Source of the DNA: Labilibaculum sp. K2S
GTDB taxonomy: Bacteria > Bacteroidota > Bacteroidia > Bacteroidales > Marinifilaceae
Assembly (NCBI RefSeq): GCF_030372765.1
Contig: NZ_JAUCMW010000010.1
Span: forward strand, 1-40,267
Length of the DNA: 40,267 nt
Direction: 5' to 3'
Shown here in pieces: positions 1 through 5,995 of the stretch (positions are counted from its first letter, which is position 1; every line of letters begins with the position of its first letter). The notes below the pieces were generated by a model. The model was not told where the DNA came from. It saw only the letters and a program-made list of their open reading frames with translations, and made no database searches. Both the position numbers and the translations under genes were made by a program.

Positions 1-35
1 TCAGTGGCACACTTTGAACCGAAATGGGTGGCACA
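1..35. mobile_element. possible terminal end of an IS21-family element
   Basis: GTGGCACA occurs twice, at 4-11 and 28-35, 24 bp apart, and the second copy ends in ACA at 35. IS21-family ends begin TGT (so the far end reads ACA) and carry several copies of a terminal repeat, and this arrangement resembles them. The reading frame of the following thioredoxin-like gene runs through the segment as VAHFEPKW-VAH, a sequence that does not look like that family. If correct, an element inserted into and truncated that gene. Only the edge is visible, with no transposase, so this is a pattern match only. Confidence 0.35.
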
Positions 36-1215
36 TAATGGAGCGATTTATCCAGAACCTTCAGATAGTTTGTTTTTAAGTTTTGATGCTCAAAATATTA
101 CTGATGGACACTATAAAATAAAAGTGGTAGGGGATAATGAAAAAATTAATGAGGAAATCCAGAAATTTAAAACCTATAAAAAGACGTTGGCCTTTAATCC
201 AAAATGTGAAGGTAAAAGCATTAAACTGTATCACGTAGAGCTATCAAAGCAAATTGAAAGTGAATTAAATGAATTAAATCTATTTGTAAGACAATTCAAC
301 CCTTCGAGTAAATTTATCCAATGGGCAAAAAATGATATAATCTATAACAATGCAAATTACCTTATTAATTACAAAGCATACTTATTTTATAATAACCTAC
401 CAAAAACTGACAGTATTTTCAAAACGAAGATGTTTCCAATAGATAATCCACAATTTTTAAATTCCTCTATGTTTAGTCTGCATGTATGGCATTATACAAT
501 GGATAAGTATATTCAGAACAATGCAGACGTAATAAATTATTTAAACAATAACAATTACTATGAGGCTTATAAAACTGCTATCGATAATATCATGCTTAAC
601 GAAAACGAAGGGATAATCAGAGACATTATGGTATTTAAGTTAATGAATTCGTTTTTCGAGGATTCATTTTCTGATTTTGACCGATATTACAAAAGTGAAA
701 ATTACAAAATAAGTAATCCTCTTTTAGTTTCTGAACTTACTATACGAGTACAACAAGCTAAGAAATCTTTGAAAAACAATATAATTTCCATTGATGAAAT
801 TACGAAGGAAGAGCATAGAATTGTAGGAGATTTATTTGAAACTATAATTAAAGACTCGAAAGGAAAAACACTATACATAGATTTTTGGGCTACTTGGCGT
901 GGTCCTTGTCGTGCTGAAATACCTAAATTAATTGAATTGCATAATAGAATTGAAGGTAAAAATATCAATATTATTTCTATTTGTTGCGATTCAGACCATG
1001 ATACATGGTCGGTTTTTATCAAAAAAAATAATATTCCGGGAAAAAATTATCATTTAGACAAGGGACAAACGGATTTAATAAAATCTAAATTCAAATTTCA
1101 AGGCTACCCAACATATATGATTGTAAAAGATGGAATAATAATAAATAAAAATGCCGACAGACCTTCTTCGGGAGAGAAAATATTTAATGAATTAATAAGG
1201 GTAAACGCCCTGTAA
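1..1215 (+). CDS. TlpA-family thioredoxin-like protein, 5'-incomplete, first catalytic Cys lost
   Basis: The last ~115 residues are a TlpA/AhpC-like thioredoxin domain: a DFWATW strand-turn, then GPCRAEIPKL, and a cis-Pro segment QGYPTY. In Bacteroidota such proteins are usually exported and reduce envelope disulfides or assist cytochrome c maturation. The preceding ~270 residues are helical and unassigned. The frame is open to the left edge with no signal peptide visible, so the true 5' end is missing or replaced by insertion-element sequence. Numbering from the GTG at 4, the usual WCGPC motif reads WRGPC: Arg299 (CGT, 898-900) replaces the nucleophilic Cys and the second Cys302 remains. Without the first Cys, ordinary dithiol exchange is not expected. 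It may be a decaying gene or a non-redox relative. The family call is firm; activity is doubtful. Confidence 0.7.
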   Translation, partial: SVAHFEPKWVAHNGAIYPEPSDSLFLSFDAQNITDGHYKIKVVGDNEKINEEIQKFKTYKKTLAFNPKCEGKSIKLYHVELSKQIESELNELNLFVRQFNPSSKFIQWAKNDIIYNNANYLINYKAYLFYNNLPKTDSIFKTKMFPIDNPQFLNSSMFSLHVWHYTMDKYIQNNADVINYLNNNNYYEAYKTAIDNIMLNENEGIIRDIMVFKLMNSFFEDSFSDFDRYYKSENYKISNPLLVSELTIRVQQAKKSLKNNIISIDEITKEEHRIVGDLFETIIKDSKGKTLYIDFWATWRGPCRAEIPKLIELHNRIEGKNINIISICCDSDHDTWSVFIKKNNIPGKNYHLDKGQTDLIKSKFKFQGYPTYMIVKDGIIINKNADRPSSGEKIFNELIRVNAL

Positions 1216-1613
1216 TAATTAGGGATCAATCACAGGTATGATTCAGTAGACTCTACTGTGATTGTCCCTGTGTTGTCCCAAACCTAAAGAAATTTAAAGC
1301 TGAGCAGTTTCAATTGTTTTTTTATTCTTACAGTATTGAATCCGATTAAACTTATTGCATTGGATATATTGCATTGTTGTTTCCGAATTGTTTGTTTTTA
1401 TGGTTTTTGTTCCTTTTTCGTGATTCTCATATGTTCCATCGTAAAATTTAGTTTGTAAAATAGTAAGTTACTAAAATTCAGACTAAAGTGTAAATCATCA
1501 CTCATTTCCTTTTCATATATCTATGATTAAAAACCACGGACTAAAGCTGGGTGGCAACACATAAGTCTAAACTATCTTTTATATCTTTATCTGGAAGCTT
1601 AAAATTGACAACA
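1216..1613. other. 398-bp intergenic region, no gene seen
   Basis: No credible coding sequence lies between the thioredoxin-like stop and the tag start. The region is AT-rich. It holds a pair of nested inverted repeats just after the upstream stop (listed separately) and presumably the tag promoter, but I find no clean TAnnTTTG element here. The frame of tag stays open back to a GTG at 1551; that extension does not resemble the family. Confidence 0.6.
1222..1268. repeat. nested inverted repeats downstream of the thioredoxin-like gene
   Basis: The outer arms at 1222-1235 and 1256-1268 pair over 13 bp with one bulged T (GGGA-T-CAATCACAG with CTGTGATTGTCCC). An inner perfect repeat, CAGTAGA (1244-1250) and TCTACTG (1252-1258), overlaps the right outer arm, so the two hairpins are mutually exclusive. 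No T-run follows. It could be a transcript-end hairpin without a U-tract, or a protein site. Confidence 0.5.
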
Positions 1614-2177
1614 ATGACTGTAACAAGATGCAAATGGGCTGGCGACGATCCATTGTATTGCGATTATCACGATAACGAGTGGGGAGCACCCTTGCACGAT
1701 GATAAGATGCTGTTTGAATTTCTTATTTTGGAAGGAGCACAAGCTGGTTTAAGTTGGATTACCATTTTACGAAAGCGAGAAAACTACCGCAAAGCTTTCG
1801 ATAATTTCGATCCAAATATTATTGTGAATTATACTCAGAATAAAGTAGATGAATTACTTCAAAATGAGGGCATTATTCGAAACAAACTGAAAATTACTTC
1901 TGCTATAAAAAATGCTAAGGCATTTCTTGAGGTTCAAGAAAAATTCGGCAGTTTCGACAAATATATATGGAGCTTTACGGATGGAAAAACCATTCAAAAT
2001 CATTGGGCAAGTCTATCTAAAGTTCCTGCCTCTACACCCGAATCGGATGCCATGAGCAAAGATTTGAAAAAGAGAGGTTTCAAATTTGTTGGCCCAACCA
2101 TTTGTTATGCCTTTATGCAGGCAACCGGAATGGTAAACGATCACACTACCGATTGCTTTCGATACAAAGAGGTGTAA
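1614..2177 (+). CDS. tag: DNA-3-methyladenine glycosylase I
   Basis: This base-excision repair enzyme removes 3-methyladenine from alkylated DNA. From the ATG at 1614 the product is 187 residues, the same length as E. coli Tag, and the key residues fall at a constant offset of +2: zinc ligands Cys6, His19, His177 and Cys181; Glu40 and Trp48 in the base pocket (LEGAQAGLSW). The N-terminal YHDNEWG and C-terminal NDHTTDCF blocks are typical. An upstream in-frame GTG at 1551 would add 21 residues not found in the family, so I take 1614 as the start. The gene appears to be transcribed alone, with an intrinsic terminator eight bases after the stop. Identification is secure. Confidence 0.93.
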   Translation: MTVTRCKWAGDDPLYCDYHDNEWGAPLHDDKMLFEFLILEGAQAGLSWITILRKRENYRKAFDNFDPNIIVNYTQNKVDELLQNEGIIRNKLKITSAIKNAKAFLEVQEKFGSFDKYIWSFTDGKTIQNHWASLSKVPASTPESDAMSKDLKKRGFKFVGPTICYAFMQATGMVNDHTTDCFRYKEV

Positions 2178-2184
2178 ACGAAAA

Positions 2185-2220
2185 TGCCCCTGACCGAAGT
2201 CAAGGGCAATCCTTTTTTTA
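2185..2220 (+). terminator. intrinsic terminator after tag
   Basis: Arms 2185-2194 (TGCCCCTGAC) and 2199-2208 (GTCAAGGGCA) form a 10-bp stem with one C/A mismatch and a CGAA loop, followed by a T-run at 2213-2219. A short A-run on the left means it may also serve the converging minus-strand gene that ends at 2228. Confidence 0.8.
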
Positions 2221-2227
2221 AACTAAC

Positions 2228-4873
2228 TTATGCTCCGAAATTAACTGGTACAGTATACGATACATTTACTGCTTGTCCTCTTTGTTTACCGGGCTTCCAT
2301 TTTAGAGAACTATTAACAATCTCCAATGCTTTTAAGTCCACGTCTTTATCACCTGTCCCTCTTACAACATGAGCATTTGCAACCAATCCTTCTTTTGTTA
2401 CCAGGAATGTGATAAAGCATCTTTTTCCAATATCATATTTAGTATCCAATTTAGACACTTCACTAGCCAAGAACTCTTTTAATTTCAAAGCTCCCCCTGG
2501 ATACTCCGGCATCTCCTCTACAATAACAAAAACAGGCTCGTCATTATAAATAAATTCTTCCTTTTCAGACTCAATCTTTGAATCCAAACTTGTTTTTCGA
2601 TTCGGCTCTACTTCTTTCTTCTTATCATCTTCTAAACCAAAATTAATTGGCACGGTATAAGAAACATTAACAGCTTCTCCTTTTTGATAACCAGGTGTCC
2701 ACTTAGGAATTGAACTCATCACCCGAAGTGCTTCTGCATCCAAAGAAGGATCGACTCCACGGACAACACGGGCTTGCACAACATCACCTTCTTTACTTAC
2801 AATAAATGTCACAAATACACGTCCAGAAATATCTTTTTGCTGGGCATCTTGTGGATATTTCACAGATTTAGCAATGTATTTTTGTAAGGCTAATGACCCG
2901 CCAGGATACTCCGGCATTTTTTCTACTATAACGTAAACATCTTCGCCTTTGTACTTTTCCATTCCTATTTTAGGCTCATCAACAGCAATCAGACCTTTAT
3001 CATCTTTAAGATCGAAATTAATTGGAAGTGTGTAGGTAACATTAACCGGCTTTCCATCATTGCTTCCAGGAATCCAGTTAGGCAATGTTTTTATTACTCG
3101 AATTGCTTCTGCATCCAACGAAGGCGAAACACTTTTCGCAACACGAACACTATCAACAGCTCCCAATTTATTTACAACAAATGTAACAAATACCTTTCCT
3201 GTTCTTCCTTTCTCCTGAGCTTCTTGAGGATACTTTACATTTCTTACAATGTGCTTTTGTAATTCGACAAGGCCACCTGGAAATTTAGGTGCAACACCAT
3301 CCATTTGACTCATATTAACCCTACCATCAACACTTACTTCATCTATCTTCTCATCATCCTTAAAATCAAAATTTATTGGAACTGTATAGGAAACATGCAC
3401 TGCTTTTCCTTTTTCATAACCAGGTGTCCACTTAGGAATTGAATTCATCACTCGAAGTGCTTCTGCATCCAAAGAAGCATCTACTCCACGAACAACCCGG
3501 GCTTGCACAACATCACCTTCTTTACTTACGATAAATGTCACAAATACTCTACCACGAATCCCTTTTTTCAATGCCTCGGCCGGATACTTTACATTTTCAG
3601 CAATGTATTTTTGTAAGGCAAGTGATCCCCCAGGATACTCCGGCATTTGATCTGCTGTAACAAAAACTTGCTCGTCTTTGTAATAAGTTTCATCCTTTTG
3701 AGCTGAAGATTCGGAGTACATTTTAATCTTTACGAAATATCCGTTTTCTGTCTTCTCAGCATATTTAGTCAATTCGTCTAAAATCAACACTTTTCTTGCA
3801 TAACCTTCACCTCTTACTCCTAGTGTAGCATCTTCTGCCACCAGAAGTTTAAATTTCCCGTTCCTGTCGGAAGTAACTCCCACTTCATTACTCCGGTTAA
3901 GAATCGTTGCTCCTTTAACAGGAGTATCTTGTTCATCAATTAATTGTCCGGTTAATTCAATGATATTAACCACTTTTTCCACTTTCTTTTCCTGTGCCTG
4001 TACTTCCACTATTTGCAGATTGAACAACAATACAGCAAACACTACCGGGATAACAATCAGTAATTTATAGCGCCTGTTTTGCGGGCTTTTTTCTTTTGAC
4101 ATCATAATCATACGTTTTTTAGTGATGGAATAGTTAAAGTTATTGGCTAAGCCCAAAACCTCTGTTCCCATAATTTGGTTCATTAAAATTGCCTGATATT
4201 GTCCGATGTTAAAGCCGCGCGCTATCACTCCATCATCAGCCAAAAGTTCATGCGTCTGTTTTACCGCAACCTGATAAAGCCATACAAAAGGGTTGAACCA
4301 AAATACAATGGTCAACAGTTCAACAAACAGCAGATCGATCCAATGCTTTTGCTGAGCATGTACTTTTTCATGCGCAAATATATTATTCAGAGATTTGTCG
4401 CTAAACTCCTCTCTGTTCATTACAATGTATCCGAAAAAAGAAAAAGCAGATATTGACTGATCCAAAAGAATTACCTTCTGTTCATCAACAATTTGATATT
4501 CTCCAGCTTTTATTAATTGTCTTATTTGAAGAACCTTTAAAACACTTCTAACAAATAGAACGGTACACACAGTCAGATAAATTAAAAGCAACAACGATTC
4601 CAAGGAAATTATAGATTTGGCATGCTGAATTGCCTCTCCAGAAAGTGAATCAACAAATAAATCTCCCATCGAATCATTTACAAAGACTGATTCTACAGTA
4701 ATCGCGTAAGAAAACTTTAGAAGGGGCAGAATTAGAGCTAAAAACGCACTTCCCAGCAGGTAAAAGCGAATCTCTGCGAAGAATCGTTCGTTTCGCAATA
4801 TCAAAATGTAAATCAGATAAAACAAAACCAGAACAGCCGATGACTGCAGTAAATAATCCGTCATTACTCCCAT
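2228..4873 (-). CDS. M56 (BlaR1-like) membrane metallopeptidase with carboxypeptidase-regulatory-like domain and four TonB_C repeats
   Basis: A membrane sensor-protease of the BlaR1/MecR1 class. About four N-terminal membrane helices (residues 5-25, 36-56, 90-110 and 181-200) surround the zinc site HEKVH (168-172), with further acidic residues in ELLADD (209-214). A helix at ~271-290 leads to the periplasm. A carboxypeptidase-regulatory-like beta-sandwich (~305-385) follows, then four TonB_C modules at about 410-505, 528-622, 652-746 and 787-881, each with a PEYPGG or KFPGG start, a ThrPhe-Val strand and a K/NW-PG ending. BlaR1 relatives degrade a partner BlaI repressor on sensing an envelope signal; the BlaI gene lies one base upstream. 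TonB_C modules suggest contact with outer membrane or periplasmic proteins. Repeats 1 and 3 are far more alike than either is to repeat 2. A second start, Met4, is possible. Confidence 0.88.
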   Translation of the reverse strand: MGVMTDYLLQSSAVLVLFYLIYILILRNERFFAEIRFYLLGSAFLALILPLLKFSYAITVESVFVNDSMGDLFVDSLSGEAIQHAKSIISLESLLLLIYLTVCTVLFVRSVLKVLQIRQLIKAGEYQIVDEQKVILLDQSISAFSFFGYIVMNREEFSDKSLNNIFAHEKVHAQQKHWIDLLFVELLTIVFWFNPFVWLYQVAVKQTHELLADDGVIARGFNIGQYQAILMNQIMGTEVLGLANNFNYSITKKRMIMMSKEKSPQNRRYKLLIVIPVVFAVLLFNLQIVEVQAQEKKVEKVVNIIELTGQLIDEQDTPVKGATILNRSNEVGVTSDRNGKFKLLVAEDATLGVRGEGYARKVLILDELTKYAEKTENGYFVKIKMYSESSAQKDETYYKDEQVFVTADQMPEYPGGSLALQKYIAENVKYPAEALKKGIRGRVFVTFIVSKEGDVVQARVVRGVDASLDAEALRVMNSIPKWTPGYEKGKAVHVSYTVPINFDFKDDEKIDEVSVDGRVNMSQMDGVAPKFPGGLVELQKHIVRNVKYPQEAQEKGRTGKVFVTFVVNKLGAVDSVRVAKSVSPSLDAEAIRVIKTLPNWIPGSNDGKPVNVTYTLPINFDLKDDKGLIAVDEPKIGMEKYKGEDVYVIVEKMPEYPGGSLALQKYIAKSVKYPQDAQQKDISGRVFVTFIVSKEGDVVQARVVRGVDPSLDAEALRVMSSIPKWTPGYQKGEAVNVSYTVPINFGLEDDKKKEVEPNRKTSLDSKIESEKEEFIYNDEPVFVIVEEMPEYPGGALKLKEFLASEVSKLDTKYDIGKRCFITFLVTKEGLVANAHVVRGTGDKDVDLKALEIVNSSLKWKPGKQRGQAVNVSYTVPVNFGA
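2640..3665. repeat. long direct repeat within the M56 gene (TonB_C modules 1 and 3)
   Basis: About 300 bp encoding TonB_C repeat 3 (roughly 2640-2935) matches the stretch encoding repeat 1 (roughly 3369-3665) at a constant offset of 729 bp (243 codons). The two share long identical runs, including the segments around 2691 and 3420. Repeat 2, lying between them, is clearly more divergent. This indicates duplication of a two-module unit, or gene conversion. Confidence 0.75.
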
Positions 4874-4874
4874 A

Positions 4875-5246
4875 TCACTTCTCTTTATTTATTTCGCGTT
4901 TAGCAATCTTAATCATCTCTTCCAATTCCTGAATGCTCAGCTTATTGTCTTTTGCAAAGAAAGAAGCCATTCTCGAAAATGAACCGTTAAAATAATTTGT
5001 CACCAATGCTCCCGCTTTATATCCCGAATAATCTTCTTTTGGTATCTTAACAGAGAACACATGAGATTTTCCTTGAGCGATTTTATTCACAAATCCTTTT
5101 TTCTCTAAGGCATTCATTACAGTCGCCACCGTTGTATAAGCAGGTTTAGGATCCGGAAAACAAGTTATCGCATCTCTTACATTAGTTTCTTTCAAATCCC
5201 ACACAATTTGCATCACTTGCTCTTCTGCTTTGGTCAACTCCTTCAT
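4875..5246 (-). CDS. BlaI/MecI-family transcriptional repressor
   Basis: A 123-residue winged-helix repressor, the usual BlaI size. The N-terminal helix (MKELTKAEEQVMQIVWDL) and the recognition region PAYTTVATVMNALEKKGFV (~34-52) are classic BlaI/MecI, followed by the wing and a C-terminal dimerisation helix. These proteins bind dyad operators as dimers and are inactivated when the M56 partner triggers their cleavage. The partner gene starts one base after this stop, so both are co-transcribed. The promoter upstream contains three TACTA-N6-TAGTA palindromes overlapping the -33/-7 elements, the layout expected for autorepression. Which further genes it controls is unknown; the divergent gene at 5423 shares the intergenic region. 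Confidence 0.92.
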   Translation of the reverse strand: MKELTKAEEQVMQIVWDLKETNVRDAITCFPDPKPAYTTVATVMNALEKKGFVNKIAQGKSHVFSVKIPKEDYSGYKAGALVTNYFNGSFSRMASFFAKDNKLSIQELEEMIKIAKREINKEK

Positions 5247-5271
5247 ATCAATATTTACGTTTAGATTAATC

Positions 5272-5329
5272 TACTACAAACTTAGTACTATTTTTTTAGT
5301 AGACAAATCTTATTACTAAAACTTTAGTA
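5272..5329. promoter_or_regulatory. array of three BlaI-type operator palindromes
   Basis: TACTA-N6-TAGTA occurs three times: 5272-5287 (over the -7 element), 5286-5301 (inside the -33/-7 spacer) and 5314-5329 (upstream of -33). The starts are 14 and 28 bp apart, and a degenerate copy sits at the skipped 14-bp position (TAGAC-N6-TATTA, 5300-5315). Staphylococcal bla/mec operators are dyads with a TACA/TGTA core, so a related dyad is plausible for this BlaI. A separate perfect palindrome TAGATTAATCTA lies at 5262-5273. Confidence 0.72.
5277..5307 (-). promoter_or_regulatory. promoter of the BlaI-M56 operon
   Basis: On the minus strand, TTTG (complement of 5304-5307), a 19-base spacer and TAAGTTTG (complement of 5277-5284) fit the Bacteroidota sigma-ABfr consensus with its usual spacing. 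The predicted start lies about 25-30 bases upstream of the BlaI ATG. Confidence 0.75.
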
Positions 5330-5373
5330 GATTAATATAAATTAATTATTGATACTACTTATTATAATCTCCC

Positions 5374-5381
5374 TAAGTTTG
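5374..5381 (+). promoter_or_regulatory. -7 promoter element for the gene at 5423
   Basis: TAAGTTTG matches the TAnnTTTG consensus, with a TTG at 5349-5351 (22-base spacer, slightly long). The predicted 5' untranslated region is ~35 bases. Confidence 0.5.
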
Positions 5382-5422
5382 ATTACTACTAGCTATTTTG
5401 CTAACTATGCAAAAAATAAGCA

Positions 5423-5878
5423 ATGGAAAAATTTGAATTAAACCCTCTTGAATATCCCTTAGGGAAAAGAATAAAAAAGGAGCTTTCCTTACTAGCACTT
5501 CTACTTGTCATTATCCTGTTTTTTGTGGGCATAAACGTGGTTTATCTAACTACAGTGCTATGTATGTATGTGTTATTGTTATTTTTAAAAAGTAACAGAA
5601 TCATTTACAAAATAGAGTTCGATGATCACACAGCCGAAATAAGCTTATACTACTATTACCTAATATTTTTCCGTGGAAAAGAAAAAATTCAGTACGATAA
5701 AATTGTTTTTAAAATGGGATTGAAACGATTTGGTTTTGGCAGTGCAGTAGAGACTCTTGAATTTTTTAAAGGCAAATTTTTAGCGGGTGAAATAAGAAAA
5801 GAAGGCAAGTGGAAATGGACTGAAGAAAGCATAAATCATCTCAATAAAAAACTTACAGATATCACCAATTTAAAATAA
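5423..5878 (+). CDS. small membrane protein of unknown function
   Basis: I do not recognise a named family. The 151-residue product has a charged N-terminus (~1-20), two adjacent hydrophobic segments (about 21-39 and 41-56) forming a hairpin, and a C-terminal cytoplasmic part (~57-151) rich in alternating beta-type sequence ending in a basic amphipathic helix. The layout resembles small PH-like membrane proteins, but that is weak. It is divergent from the BlaI-M56 operon, and its promoter region abuts the BlaI operator array, so coregulation is possible but not shown. Confidence 0.7.
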   Translation: MEKFELNPLEYPLGKRIKKELSLLALLLVIILFFVGINVVYLTTVLCMYVLLLFLKSNRIIYKIEFDDHTAEISLYYYYLIFFRGKEKIQYDKIVFKMGLKRFGFGSAVETLEFFKGKFLAGEIRKEGKWKWTEESINHLNKKLTDITNLK

Positions 5879-5949
5879 CATAACTATTTAAGACCTATTG
5901 AGGTATGATTCTTGTGCTTTGGTACGCATAAATCAAATTACAATTTATA

Positions 5950-5957
5950 TATCTTTG
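5950..5957 (+). promoter_or_regulatory. -7 promoter element for the outer membrane protein gene
   Basis: TATCTTTG is a perfect TAnnTTTG match. Transcription would begin near 5963, giving a leader of about 30 bases to the proposed start at 5996, versus ~200 bases to the first conventional start codon (TTG 6164). I see no well-spaced -33 element. Confidence 0.55.
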
Positions 5958-5995
5958 GGAAAAGATCATCCTCTTTGTAATTAAAATTTGGACTC

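Noticed and set aside
2640..3665. The M56 internal repeat as a CRISPR or mobile repeat
   Set aside because: The repeats are in frame, 729 bp apart, and encode TonB_C modules, which explains them fully.
4199..4456. Open frame on the plus strand inside the M56 gene
   Set aside because: Antisense to a well-supported coding sequence and shows no family features.
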